Assembly (NCBI GenBank): GCA_024449915.1
Contig: JAMZAV010000317.1
Location: 751,501-815,500 of the forward strand
DNA length: 64,000 bases
Reading direction: 5' to 3'
From: Sweltsa coloradensis
Taxonomy: Eukaryota > Arthropoda > Insecta > Plecoptera > Chloroperlidae
The notes beneath the pieces were generated by a model. The model was not told the origin of the DNA. It made no database searches and worked only from the letters and a program-made list of their open reading frames with translations. A program made the translations under genes and the position numbers. Positions 45,501 to 64,000 of this stretch are shown here, piece by piece (position 1 is the stretch's first letter; each line of letters starts with the position of its first letter).

Positions 45501-48500
45501 CATTCGACGATAACTTCATCAATGAGTATTTTTTATTACAAATTCACAACTTTATAACGTAAGACGAGCAACATGTTAAGCGAGATTTGGCAGTAATTGC
45601 ATCAAGTGAATCAAGTTGAAGTCCAGTTCTTCTCATCTACGGCCTCCAGTAGTCTCATCGTGTGCCGCCTCTGTCCTAGGTTGTGCTCCCAGCGTCCCTG
45701 TCAGCCGGGGATCGTCACGGTACAGGAGGAAACCTGGACCCGCACGGATTCAAACATGTGCAAGCTGATGTTCAGGTAGGATTGAATATTATTTGAAGAA
45801 GAGTGGGGTGAGGAGGTAATGATTCTCTGATAGCTAATCAGCATGGTCCCTTGCCACATTAGGGCGCACTGAGTGTTCGGTAGGAGAATGAAAGTTAAGT
45901 TTGTAAGCCGACAAACGATAATTTGAGCTGAAGAGAAATTATGATGTATTATAAATTAATTTAATAAAATTACCATGATATACGACGTGTGTGCTGATCC
46001 AAAACTTTTGTTTTCCACAATTCGTGTTGTGCATAAAATATTCAAATTCCTTTACGGACAGAGGTGGCTCATGCCTAATGTGTAAGACATTCGCGAGGTC
46101 GCGAGGGCAAATACAACCACCGGCAATCCTGACTGAATGTTTTCTGACTTTTATTTAGTAGTGCCTGGTGGTCTGGTAAAAAGGGTGTCAGGGAGTTAGC
46201 TATTTCTGTGTGGTAGACGGTCTTCCGACTAAGTACTAACTGAAACACTAGCCTCTGTAGCCCAGTAAAGCCTGGTCGCCTGGGCTTGGGTTCAGGTTGG
46301 CCGATGGTGAAACCCCGCACGGAGTTGGCCTCTTAGGGGCAGAAGATCTGGAATGTGGGTCGATACGAAATAGAGGTCTGCAAGTAAACTCTTTTGCATA
46401 GAAGACAACGACCCAGATGCTTGAGGAGCTTGATCAGGGGAACAGGTTTTGTGTCCCGAGTCTGAGGTAAAATGGAATGGTGGCAGGCGCTTGAGGTGTC
46501 GGATCAGGATATATTCTGAACTTGTATTCAAGCCTAGCACGTAGAAGTCTGAAGGAGAGGGCCGCACAGCTCGTAACCGGATGGCAGTGCTCGGAGTTAC
46601 TGGGAATGGGAACTTCCACTTCACGAAGGGGACGCAGCGGCCGGCGCTTCAGGTGTCTGTTCTGTTTGTACCATTGGTTCTTGATTGATTCCAGTGATAG
46701 CCGAGGTCCGTCAGGGAGTGGTGTAGTGGTACCAACGAAATAATGCAGGTGGCTCGAAATTGTTTTCCCAACATAACAACTTTGTCAATTCTATTCACGC
46801 TAGCCCAGCGTGGATATTGCACATGGAGGAACTCTGTGATCTAGCACAGGTAATTTTTGCTTGCGTTGGAAAAATATATTTCTCTTTCATACACAAAGGC
46901 GACGCTCCTTTCACCGCGCATTCATTTTACCTTCACTACTACCAAGCATCTGCATTCTTTCGTTGGAGCAAGTACTAGTAGTATGAGCGCGAGAAGCCAG
47001 GGAAACCTCCCCACCAATCTAAACCCTACATAGTACAAATTATAAACGACAAACAATTCTTTCTCATCTTGTTCTCCCCAGGCAAGGAAGTCACGGCTCT
47101 TAGGGTGCACTGGCCTTGACGTGGGGGATGCCAACGTCACCTGCTCCCACCAGCGACTCGAGAGCAGGTGGGGACAGGGAGTAGACTGCACTGCCAGGGT
47201 GCCGCTCAGGACACAGGCGGTGTTCATTGGTTGTCCACCGGGGTTCAAGGTGGTTGAGGACTACACCGTCATTACCTGCAAGTTCCCAGGGAAGTGGGAC
47301 AGAGACGTGTTCACTTGCGACGGTAGGTCGACCTTAGGATCATTTTATGGGAATTAAGGGGGAATTTTCTGCGTAAATTCATTGATATTTGAAGTGTATT
47401 ATGCTCTAAATATGTTCTTCTCCAACCTTTAATGGCATACTTTCAAGTTCACCAAATTCATTTAGGGTATTCACATATAACAGAAATGAGTTATAAATAA
47501 TTATATATTTTCGATTTATATACGAAATGGAGCAATCAATTTATAAATTTGTATATATTAATAAGCATGAATATTATATACTTATTTCCCTAACTTCTAA
47601 AATTGTGTACGTTTTATTAGTTTATTTATTATATCTCCATTGTTATATTTTAATATTATCATTGGTTTTTAAAAACTAGGAAGTCAAGATTTTCTTGGAA
47701 GTAATAGCTGCGTTAAAAAGATTATGTTCTTGGCGGAATGTATTTTAAGACAATAGAATTTTGTCAGTCAGATAATCATTTTCGTTGTCAGAATGAGTTG
47801 TTTGTTACAACTATCTTCTCATATTATTCAATTCAAATCTAAGAAATGATGAGATTATATTATACCCCGAAGCATAAAGGTTTGCCCTCGACCTGTAAGT
47901 GCTCTCTGCCTAAGTAGGCCCTCCTGGGTCACAGAGAGAATTCTGTTCTAGTTGATTCGTGCATTATTATCAATTAACGTCAACAACAACTCTTCACGAA
48001 TCACATCGAAAGGTACTCGCAAAAGCCAGCAATCTTTTCCGGGGAGAAAGTCTGGGCGAAGTTCCAGCCTCCAGAGGCGTCTGGCCTTAGGTGATAGTCC
48101 GTTATTTATTTTTGAACGTCTGTATGACCCCGGCAGCAATTCAGATGGTTTTTTCAGGATTATTTTTACAAGTGATGAGTGAAAATGTATTTGCACTTGC
48201 AGCTTGTTTCAGTCGATCCTATATCATAACTGAATAATTACATCAGTTAATTAACGAATAGTCTGTGCATTAAATCTCATCTAGCACACTAGTAGGCATG
48301 CTGCTACTGATTCGTCGGCTTCCCCCGGCTTGTATTCAATAAAACAAAGATGGGCCTTATATTTATTTCAAAGTCATGTAAATAAAACTACACATTTGTG
48401 TTTAAATATTAACAATTGTACTACAAACCAAAAAATGTACATATTAAATCTAAACAAATTTTCAAAATGCAGAAATGTGCCATGTATATTGTATAATCCC

Positions 48501-48960
48501 TATTGAAATAAAATGTTGGTGGAACTATTTCGGTATTGATAAGTTGAAACTCGCACCCGCGAGGTACATAGGAACTTAATCCACAACACAACTTTACAAA
48601 TATTTGACGCTACAGTCGAACAGTTTAAAGTTCTCTTGCTTCGGGCAAGCTGGTTGAAAACACACATCTGTAACTAATATCAGCTTCTTCTCCTTTGATT
48701 CAGAGATACCAACTACTGAACCAACAACAAGTACAACAACTACAATGAAACCAACAACTACACTCAGTAATGCCACTACAACAAAGAAGACTAACATAAC
48801 AACCACATCAGCAACAACCATGAAGCCTGCTAACGCTACCACTACATCGTTCTCTCTTACGACTCTTCCTACGACCCTCGTTGGTGCAATCTTCAAGTCC
48901 TCTGCAAACGACACCACGGCAACGACAGTAACAACTACAACACTCCACAAGATAATATGA
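42581..48960 (+). CDS. lectin-like gene B: signal peptide, CCP-like domain, Thr-rich tail, no CTLD; 209 aa
   Basis: Paralogue of gene A. Exons 42581-42616, 45680-45775, 47082-47322 and 48704-48960 join in phases 0,0,1 and total 630 nt. Exons 1 and 2 encode a strong signal peptide (MLSSALAAFVLAVVLPASLSA). The first two exons total 132 nt and the third is 241 nt, as in gene A. Residues 45-124 carry six cysteines with C-PPGFKVVEDYTVIT-C, GKWDRDVF, C, nearly identical to A. Residues 125-209 are Thr/Ser/Asn-rich (TTEPTTSTTTMKPTTT and similar), likely O-glycosylated, and run into a TGA. No convincing donor splices this tail onward and no plus-strand CTLD follows. It is therefore either a naturally CTLD-less secreted protein or a truncated copy. 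No GPI-type hydrophobic end is seen. Confidence 0.8.
42941..43213. mobile_element. MITE-like element
   Basis: Inverted ends AAACCTTACACACCCAAAAG and CATTTGGGTGTGTAAGGTTT, continued by CAATGAGAT/ATCTCATTG. About 273 bases, non-coding, in intron 1 of gene B. Confidence 0.8.
43484..43672 (-). repeat. partial R1 copy
   Basis: AACTTTTTCAACTTTCTCTT, AATGTAAAATATGAACGTTG and the CATCAGAATCG-like block follow R1 in minus orientation. The right part is missing. Confidence 0.55.
44210..44570. repeat. relative of the 26531-26896 repeat
   Basis: Shares GTCAATGAAGCATACATG, AAAAATTCACGAATTATGTC and CAACTGTGACGTCAGTCGGC with that element, diverged. Confidence 0.5.
44679..45188. mobile_element. MITE-like element flanked by TTAA (piggyBac-type ends)
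   Basis: TTAA (44679-44682) precedes CCCTCTCGCTACTGG. The other end reads CTGGTAGTGAAAGGGT before TTAA (45185-45188). CCC ends at TTAA sites are a piggyBac-superfamily trait. Non-coding interior, in intron 1 of gene B. Confidence 0.6.
46070..46620. repeat. possible SINE-rich segment, unassigned
   Basis: GC-richer than its surroundings, with GGCAATCCTGACTGAATGTT like the S1 SINE body and a segment TGGGTTCAGGTTGG. Open frames on the minus strand overlap in two frames with no protein-like signature. Confidence 0.35.
46727..46976 (-). mobile_element. MITE family R4, copy 3
   Basis: Inverted ends ACCAACGAAATAATGCAGGT and GCATTCTTTCGTTGGAGCAA; the interior AAAAATATATTTCTCTTTCA mirrors copies 1 and 2. 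It ends about 105 bases before exon 3 of gene B. Confidence 0.75.
47400..48700. other. intron 3 of gene B
   Basis: AT-rich. The 47952-48182 segment has open frames on both strands but no splice-consistent exon. Confidence 0.4.
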
Positions 48961-49204
48961 TCAATCAGATAATGCATTAATTAATGTGTGGTCGTGATTG
49001 GTAATTTTAATAATCAAAATGTACTCTGCTACTCTTGTGATTTAATTCTACAATAAGACCAGAATCTCTAGGCTTTAACTTAATAGAACGTCTGACATAA
49101 AATCATATTAATATAATAATCAACAAGTTTATTTTATATATTGATTTAGATATACTTATTATGCATGTTTCTAGAAATATGATAACTAAAACTACTTGTT
49201 TGGA

Positions 49205-49480
49205 GACCATCAGCGTTGGCTCAAGCATTAAATGCAATACTCAGATTCGGAAAGTCCCGAGTTTAATCCCGTCAGACCAATCCTGACTAAAGTTTTCCCG
49301 AGGTTTTCTTCAGTCGTTAAAAATAATGCAAGGGATTGTGTCCACTCAATCAGCCCTCGGATATCTCTTCTCAATTGTCTTACTTCTAATATACCTAGTT
49401 ATCACCTGAAGATTGGGCACTCATTGCACCATCGGCAGGTTTCCCACGAGAAATTTAAACATTTTTACTCTGAATAATTT
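49205..49480 (+). mobile_element. tRNA-derived SINE, family S1, second copy
   Basis: The head GTTGGCTCAAGCATTAAATG and B-box-like CGAGTTTAATCCC are followed by AATCCTGACTAAAGTTTTCC, GAGGTTTTCTTCAGTCGTTA and TGCAAGGGATTGTGTCC, in the same order as the minus copy at 7040-7288. Confidence 0.75.
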
Positions 49481-49639
49481 TGAACCTTATGTTTGTAATT
49501 TCCCTATAAAGTAATAAGCGGGTGTTGTATTGTTGATTACGCCCCAATCCACTGCTAACTTTAGCACCTATTGTTGTAATTTGTTTTATTTTAATAAACA
49601 TTGTTTCACTGATTATTATAGAATATCGATTAGTTAGTT

Positions 49640-50325
49640 GACATTGTCCATGTCATTTATGTCCATAGGTGTGCGCAGAGATTTTCCAAGGGGGGGCCAC
49701 AGGACAGTGCAAATCTAGGACATAATCATGGGAGGGGCGATTCGCGCCTGCAATTATATCCGTTGGAAAGAGACCAAGCACGGGGGTATAGGGGCAAAGC
49801 CCCCCATATATAGCGCCGCAGGCGAAATTTTAGGAAAATCAGGTTTTTAAGTGCATTTGGTGCGTTTTGAAAAAAGTGGTGGGCTGAATGCAATACCGAA
49901 ACAATGAAGTTCGTGTGCGTCAATTTGTTTTGTCGTCTTGTCGTTGTCGAGCTTACATACATAGCAACATATTAACGTTTGAAATTTCAGAGGTTTGCAT
50001 GATATAAACTTTTATTATGGAATAATATAATTTTTTTTTTGTATAGTATCATATTAAGGAAGGCGATCGTCCCTCCGCCTCCCCATCTGTATCCGCCACT
50101 GCCACAAGACCGCCATTCCGATGGTGGAATGGCGGTGGCGGAGGAGGGACGGGGTCTGGGGCATCCCTGGCTGCTGGGAGTCGAAACTTTTTTAGGGTTA
50201 ACTTTTTGGGGGAGAGCTTAAAACGTATTTGAGAGTAAGAATGCCTTTTACTTATATAAACTTATTTTAATGTGAGACGAGAGAAAAAGGTAGGTAAAGA
50301 AAGGTTTCGGAAAACAGTATCGTAC
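49640..50325. other. intergenic GC-richer patch
   Basis: A G-run (49690-49697) and an inverted CCTCCGCCTCCCC / GGCGGAGGAGGG region near 50070-50150 suggest an old element, but no family was recognised. Confidence 0.35.
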
Positions 50326-50398
50326 ATTGTTGTCCTCCTTTGTAAATCAGTTATATAACTAAACAGGATAGACGTTATATAAATAATTTTTTTTTTTT
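50326..50398 (+). mobile_element. LINE-type 3' tail, third copy
   Basis: TTGTTGTCCTCCTTTGTAAA, then CTAAACAGGATAGACGTTAT and AT-rich tail, as at 8850-8960. Confidence 0.6.
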
Positions 50399-50559
50399 TA
50401 AATCAATTTCTTTTAGTGAATTTTCAAGAATGCTTATCAAAATCCCCCCTCCTGCGCACGCCTATGTTTATGTTGTTTTGGTATTTTAACTAGTTTAGCC
50501 TATGCACCTGGATGTATAATTAAAACAAAATAAAGACACACATCTGTGATTATAATATC

Positions 50560-50890
50560 TCCGTACAAAACTTGGTTTTAGTTCTTTCAGGCATCGTCCT
50601 TGAGCCTAATGTCGGTCTGGTGAAGCCTTCCCTCACGGTTTCTTTGGAATTTCTTAAATTGAAATCCACGTTTTGGATTTGTAATTATTTTGTTCTTTTT
50701 GGACCTATATCTCGCAAAGATTTTTGATCTTATTCTTTGAAACCAAAAAAAACACCAAAAATTGTGGATATCAATAGAGTGGTACTTTATTCGTTCATGT
50801 AAAATTTGAAAATGCAATTACTAACCATTTAGCTGCAATCGTCAACACCTAAGCTCATGCATTTAAGTTACCTTTACTTTAGCACGTTCT
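50560..50890 (+). repeat. diverged repeat, partner at 58490-58810
   Basis: Shares CACGTTTTGGATT-like, GGATATCAATA, GTACTTTATT and ATCGTCAACACCT blocks in the same order with 58490-58810. Confidence 0.5.
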
Positions 50891-50975
50891 CTTAAATCAA
50901 TTGGGAATTTTTAATTTAATTATCAAAATTAATGTTCCTTGATTTTTCAAAAAAAAAAGTTCAATTCTTTTATTT

Positions 50976-51753
50976 TTGGATGAGCAAAGCGAAGACTTCA
51001 ATTCTCACTGGACCCAAAAATTTAGCTCGGGTGTTCCGTTTTTTTTTTTGTGTTTTTTTGTTTGTTTGTTTTTACTGTCTGTTTGTTAACTCTGATACCA
51101 GGCAAACGGCATATCCGATCTTGATGAGAATTTAGGGGACCTATGAGATCTCGAACTTAGAGGTGTATTGTTTTGGGTACAATCGAAGAAATATTACTCA
51201 TGAATATCGTACTTTACGATACTTTTTCGAATTTGTTTTTAGTGCGTATTTTCGTGACATTTGGGCGATTCTGACCAAAGGGTGGGGCTCTAAAACGTTC
51301 ATATATATCATGGTACATTAAGGTTAGTAATTAGTACATTTGAAAGAAAAAGTGAAAACAGTTAGCCGGAATTCTAGAAATAAAGCTATTAATATAAGAT
51401 TTTTGATTTTTATGCGATATTCGTGCCATTTGGGCCAATTTCGACAAAAACGGTGGGGCTTCAACGTTCATATTTACATGGGACATTAAGGTTTATGGGA
51501 TAAAGTACCTTTTGAAAGAAAAAGTTGACAAGTTACCACAGATCCATAGAAATAAAAGCTTTTAATATAAGTTTTTAACGGTAAATAATAACAAATTGAC
51601 AAGTAACAATAGAAACTTGACAACAATCACCTACAATGCGTGGGCAGCAAAACAAAGCAACAAAGCACTCGCAAAAGTAAAGATATCCCACGCAGTCTAA
51701 AAACTTTATAAAAAGCTCATCCATCAACGCGGCTGGACTTAGCGTTTTCCTAG
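50976..51753 (+). repeat. repeat family R1, copy 5
   Basis: From TTGGATGAGCAAAGCGAAGA to CATCAACGCGGCTGGACTTA and GCGTTTTCCTAGT. Many single-base losses relative to copy 1. Confidence 0.75.
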
Positions 51754-52156
51754 TATTATTCATTTAGCATGGTTTCTTATAGTATCTATCTTCTCATCGG
51801 AACGCGTTGTCCGTGTGTTGCAATGCAAATCTCGGCCTCTGTTGGCCATAAATTACGGTTTGATGGGTGTACCAGATGATTTTTCCAGGCTGTATGATTG
51901 GAAATGGGGGGGTTAATTTGGGGAATAGCGGATCATCCGCCAGGTTATTGTACAGTGTGATGTGGGTGGGAGCAAAAATGAGTTCCCGTCTCTTCTCGTC
52001 ATCGGTTAACGTTCCGCGTTGTTAGAATTTGTTATATCTTCGAGTAGCCCTGTTAACAGCGAGCTAAGAGTTTTCTAGTTGATTATATCATATGAAGTTA
52101 AAATAATATAATATATGATTCAGTATGTTCTCACTTTTACACAATTATCTATCGAA

Positions 52157-52388
52157 ATATCGATACCTAAATGGCAAAACCCTCGTATCTGCAACTGCAT
52201 ACCATGAAACATTTCGAAATCGCCAAAATGACTCTAGTGATTGAAGAGAGCAGATATTTTTCGATGTTCGATTTTCGAAGAAAAAAGTGCCCTTTTTCAT
52301 CACTAGAGCCATTTTGGCGGGATTTGAAATGTTGCATGTCAGTTTTGCAGAGAATGCATATACGAGGTTTTGCTACTTAGTTATCGAT
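52157..52388. mobile_element. foldback element with about 85-base arms
   Basis: ATCGATACCTAAATGGCAAAA pairs with TTTTGCTACTTAGTTATCGAT, and CCAAAATGACTCTAGTGAT with ATCACTAGAGCCATTTTGG. Non-coding. Confidence 0.8.
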
Positions 52389-52848
52389 ATTAACAGCATG
52401 ATTGAATGAAGTGGATACAAAATCAGGTAGTAAGACTTTTAGTAAATTGCTTTTTAATATTAGAACAGAAACACTTTTATAAATGTAAATATAAAATATA
52501 CATTTACAAGAAAAGATGACTAACGCACACGCACACGCACACACTGCTGTGTTCTCATCCGGGATCAAATCATTTACTAGACAGTAGACTGAGCAGTGAG
52601 CCGAGTCACGCAACTTTAATACACACGTCGCCAATAGCTTTCAGATACAGGTAAATAATTTTATAACAATAACCGTAAGTAGAAAAAGTGTGTTACAAAG
52701 AATATTAACACTCACTGTATTTTATTACATTTTATCAAGAAATACATAATCCAAAAGTGGTTTTCAGTTAAGAAAACATAATTATCTTGTTTTTTTATCT
52801 TATCTATACTTATTTTTCACACACATGATGATAATTTTTAAGAAAAGG

Positions 52849-52854
52849 TTTAAT
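52849..52854 (-). terminator. candidate poly(A) signal of gene D
   Basis: Minus-strand ATTAAA 28 bases after the TAG at 52882. Close but plausible. Confidence 0.4.
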
Positions 52855-52881
52855 TCGCCATCGACCGAAATAACGGTTGTT

Positions 52882-60479
<7,598 letters not shown>

Positions 60480-62407
60480 CTGTAACAGATTTTTGAAGTT
60501 ACACGTTTTATTTTTATGGAAAGAAGAAAAATTGTTTTCCTTGTACCCACAATGATTAGATGAGTGCACTGCAGCTGCAAGTAAACATTAGAAAACATAG
60601 GCAATTATTATAAAATAGGTAGATATTCGTTCGTCTTCCTCTAATAAATACAATATAAGCTTCACGAATCAGAAGAGTACTTAATGTTCTTGTGTCGGTT
60701 AAGGGCTAGGATACAAATACTACCTCCGCTCCTTAGCAACTCGAACAAAACAACAATTTGCTGAATGACCTAACTGTAAGCATGTCAGATTACTAAACGA
60801 ATGTTTTTCTCGTCATTGTGAATATCAAACAACGACGTTGACAACCAGGGACTGATGAATCGTGGCTAGCTGCAAAGGAAAAGCAGAATCACAATACGGA
60901 TCAAACACTTCTGATTTCAATGAACTAATAGATGACAAAAACTCCGTCGGTCGAATCAAAACAACGATTTCACACATGAGTATCTCCAGGCCGGTTAGCT
61001 AACGTCTTTTTCAGTCGCGTTGGTTGATGAATGAGCGTTTTTGTTTTTTTAATATTCTTTTAAGATCCTTTTGTAACGGATGCGTTTTGCAATTTTTCTC
61101 ATGTTATGTATGTTTGCATAAGAGTGTTGTAAAACGCAATTAGCAAATGAAGCTGAACGAAAACTTCTTCAAAATTTGTCTTAGTTGGAGGTATCGGTTA
61201 GACGAGTTGCTCACTTTTTAAACTAAAACCTAGCCAAAATATTTCCTTTGTTCCAGAGAGAACTTAGACGCGTCCCACCCCACTCCCACAGTAACAAGGG
61301 CGAAGGTGCGGGGCAGCGAGGTCATATTGTTTTTTCGTTCAGAAATATGAAAATGTTGTGTATCTAACATCCTTGATCATTGAAACAATATTAAAACCTT
61401 TTAGTGGATAAAAACTCTATACACAATAACACAAATCATATTATCAAAAACCAATCAAAAGACATAAAGACAAAAGCCAAGGTAGACAAGGTTTTCACAA
61501 TCAATAAACGTTACCAATAGAAGTTGACAAAGGATGGTGATATAAAGAAGCTATTTCCTACAGTACTAAAACGGAATTTACATAATAAGAAAAGAGTTAC
61601 TCGACTGGCATAAACGCTGCGAACGAGCATAAGAAAAACGTCGAGCAATCGGATTTTTTATCTTTCGTCATCAAAACTATAATAATATATGCCCGGAACA
61701 ACTGTTCATTAATTCGATTCTAAGCAATCTCGACGTTTGTTAGAGGATCCATGTTGGAAAAAAAGGAAAGTAATAACATCAAGTAAGAGAAACTTCGACC
61801 TTCGATCTATACAGTCCTGGCACGATATTTTGTTAACCTCTTTATCTGATGAGGCTTCGAGGTCGTGTTCTCATAGGTTATTGTGTTTTATGAATAACAA
61901 ATGAATATTCCAACCAAAGTGATATCAGATTATTAAATACAAGACCGCTCAGAACCAACTCCACCTCACGCCTTCCTTACAATATTTCAAGCTGCATTGA
62001 GTGTTCTATTAAATAATATACCGGAAATGATTCTTCTCGATATAATTCCGATATGTTATCTAACCGGTAATCATGCTCTATCTACGACACAAACCATTTA
62101 CTGGGTCGTTAAAATATCGCATGATTGAAGTAGAGTAGACAATTGAGTTATCTTCAATGCTGCTTCCTGTATTTTAATTGGTGGTACGAACCGATTTTAA
62201 TCGTGACTGACCCATCAAAAGAAATATTACCTTGGCACTGAACCAAATAATGACGCTGACACGTTAGTGACAAAATATTTTGAATGCTTGTGCCGAACAA
62301 ATAAACATTACATATACGATTCTATACGATACTCTATAACTGAGTATACAAATTATTTCTACTTTAAAAACACATTCCATGAAAATTTTCGGTTTTTCAA
62401 ATAAATC
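60480..62407. other. upstream of the gene D Thr-rich exon, no exon recognised
   Basis: No signal-peptide or CCP-like exon was found. About 60995-61040 resembles the end of R1 (CAGTCGCGTTGGTTGATGAA). The rest is AT-rich. Confidence 0.4.
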
Positions 62408-62506
62408 ACTCAAAATCATTAAAAAAATTGCTTGGCCATTGAATTTGGTTCATTACGAGAACTCTAAAAAATCAATGGCCAAGCAATATTTTTTATGATT
62501 TTGAGT
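62408..62506. other. 99-nt near-perfect hairpin
   Basis: ACTCAAAATCATTAAAAAAA then TTGCTTGGCCATTGA pairs over about 35 bases with TCAATGGCCAAGCAA then TATTTTTTATGATTTTGAGT. The loop is about 28 bases. Size fits a small MITE or a pre-miRNA-like fold. Confidence 0.7.
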
Positions 62507-62796
62507 TAGAAATTTTTACTTTTTTACCACGAAAATGGTAGGCTCGGCGCTTGTCAACAGGCGAAATGATCTGACTTCTTTTTAATGTGAAACTAGGGGG
62601 AAAGTATGAACCCAACGGCCTCATTTTGAATGATGGAGAACTCGTTAAAGAAAACATGATTGTCAAAAACGTGTTAGGCACATTTTAAGAATAAACTACC
62701 CGATAATTTACGTTACTTTTATGCTCTTTTTGAACGAGTGAGCGTAGCGAACGTATGTGATCTCCATTCGACTTAAACGGCCCTTATGGTTTTTCT

Positions 62797-62836
62797 GCGT
62801 GCGTGCGTGTGTGTGTGTAATGTGTATGTGTGTGTA
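62797..62836. repeat. GT-rich microsatellite, imperfect
   Basis: TGCGTGCGTGTGTGTGTG followed by TGTATGTGTGTG. Confidence 0.8.
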
Positions 62837-63284
62837 CGCCGAAAATCAGCCGAATCGCTGAACAGATTGCGCTAAAATTTTAAACAGACATCCGGTACGA
62901 GTCAACTTGAGAACTGCTAACAAAATCAGCTAGATCCATTGCGATTTAAACCTACAAGTAATAATAAACTGAAAAATAGACTTCCAATGTTATGAAATTA
63001 TTTTAACGACAATGTTTTAGATTATGAAAAGATATGTTTTGTTTGTTATTCGCCTGGCCGTGAAATGCCGTGCCATGCAAGGTCTGTCGAATGTTGCAAG
63101 TCATGGTACCCCCAAATTCCGTTCGTAGATTGAGTAAACCTTGCAATATTTTCACGTATTTCGTACTGGCTATGTTTACCATAGTAGGCCCTATTGCCAC
63201 AGATGATGGACTACACTGCGTTATATGCATTTCAAAACAAGGTTTAATTATTTTGAAATACAATCTAGAAATTACAAAATCTTT

Positions 63285-63349
63285 CCCGACCAGGGGATTG
63301 AACCCACTTCTTTCACATTTCGGCTACAAGGGCGCCTTAGCCAACTAGA
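63285..63349 (-). mobile_element. tRNA-like SINE fragment (family S2)
   Basis: The minus strand reads CTAGTTGGCTAAGGCGCCCT and then GGGTTCAATCCCC, like the arms at 32640 and 33148. It abuts the next inverted-repeat element. Confidence 0.55.
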
Positions 63350-63632
63350 CTAGGGAAACGCCAAAGTCGTAGTTAGACGAGTGAGCGATTCATGTGTTGA
63401 GTACCCGGGAACATTTGCATTTAAGTTTGATAATTATATTCGTATAAATAATAGTTTTTTTAAAGTTGAGTTGGCATACGGGGACGGGCGCGTCAACTGT
63501 AAGGTCATAATGCGCCTCTCTAGCCTATGATAGGCTAAGTAGGCCTAAGGTAGGGGGAAGAAAAGTAATGTAATCGGGTACTCAACACATGGCTCACTCA
63601 CTCGTTTAACAACGACTTTGGCGTTTCCCTAG
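63350..63632. mobile_element. MITE-like element with about 55-base inverted ends
   Basis: CTAGGGAAACGCCAAAGTCG and AGTGAGCGATTCATGTGTTG at the left pair with CAACACATGGCTCACTCACT and CGACTTTGGCGTTTCCCTAG at the right. The outer motif resembles the R1 end GACTTTAGCGTTTTCCTAG. Confidence 0.8.
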
Positions 63633-64000
63633 TACTCGTAACAAGTAAAGGTATTTTCGTTTCTCCTAAAAAAAGAGCTCCACATTCAGAAGGTATCAAA
63701 AGATAAGAAAACTTAAATGACTGATTGGTTTATATGGGTTAATTTGTATGTCTTTGTATATTTGTAATAACTATCTGCCAGTCGAAAAATGCCGGTGAAA
63801 CATTAAAAAGCTTTTTTCTATCAAAGTTTAACGAAAAAGTTCAATGAACTTTTAAGGTTAAAAAAAAATGTTGAAGTTATAGGTCACTTCAACAGCAAAG
63901 ATTATTCGTGCCATAGTTCTTCAATTCACTATTTTACTAGAATTAGATGCAGCTTCGCAACTCCAGCCGGGAACATGCCACTGGACAAACCTAAGGTTTA
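63633..64000. other. window end, nothing recognised
   Basis: AT-rich sequence without coding or repeat signals that I can name. Confidence 0.4.

Noticed and set aside
45597..45779. Cys-rich reading of 45680-45775 in the other frame (CSQRPCQPGIVTV...)
   Set aside because: The phase-0 frame completes a signal peptide and parallels gene A exon 2; the Cys-rich frame has no matching neighbours.
48594..48977. Minus-strand Val-rich frame
   Set aside because: Antisense of the gene B Thr-rich exon, which fits the phase of the preceding exon.

Overview
This is a repeat-rich, intron-rich, AT-rich eukaryotic nuclear window. It contains a gene of the insect odorant receptor family (7tm_6), a family known only from insects, so the source is almost certainly an insect. 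Kilobase introns, many transposon families and slow element decay suggest a species with a large genome. I cannot name the order. All genes below were assembled by hand from splice sites, reading phase and comparison between paralogues inside the window.

Layout. 1-5.7 kb: noisy sequence, a LINE remnant, a 0.9 kb repeat (family R1) and a CATC microsatellite. 5.7-15.5 kb (+): an eight-exon odorant receptor gene (504 aa) whose first exon is partly duplicated and whose exon 4 donor site has become a minisatellite. 15.5-19.3 kb: a hAT-like element, foldback elements and two weak candidate exons. 19.35-28.66 kb (-): lectin-like gene A, six exons, 304 aa, with signal peptide, six-cysteine CCP-like domain, short Thr-rich linker and C-type lectin-like domain (CTLD). 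32.1-40.5 kb (+): gene C, three exons, about 712 aa, possibly CFAP97/Hemingway-like, with one apparent single-base frameshift. 42.5-49.0 kb (+): lectin-like gene B, a paralogue of A with the same promoter layout, signal exons and CCP-like exon, but ending after a Thr-rich tail with no CTLD. 52.9-60.5 kb (-): lectin-like gene D, a very long mucin-like Thr-rich exon followed by a CTLD; its 5' exons are not found in the window. The rest is SINEs, LINE tails, MITE-like inverted repeats and microsatellites.

How the genes relate. A, B and D form a small dispersed family of secreted, probably O-glycosylated proteins built from phase-1 modules (CCP-like, Thr-rich, CTLD). They differ in linker length and in which binding module remains. 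Secretion and mucin-like composition would suit recognition or surface-coat roles, but that is inference. The odorant receptor and gene C look unrelated neighbours. Two coding exons each carry one extra base, and the first kilobase has abnormal homopolymers, so consensus error should be considered before calling pseudogenes.
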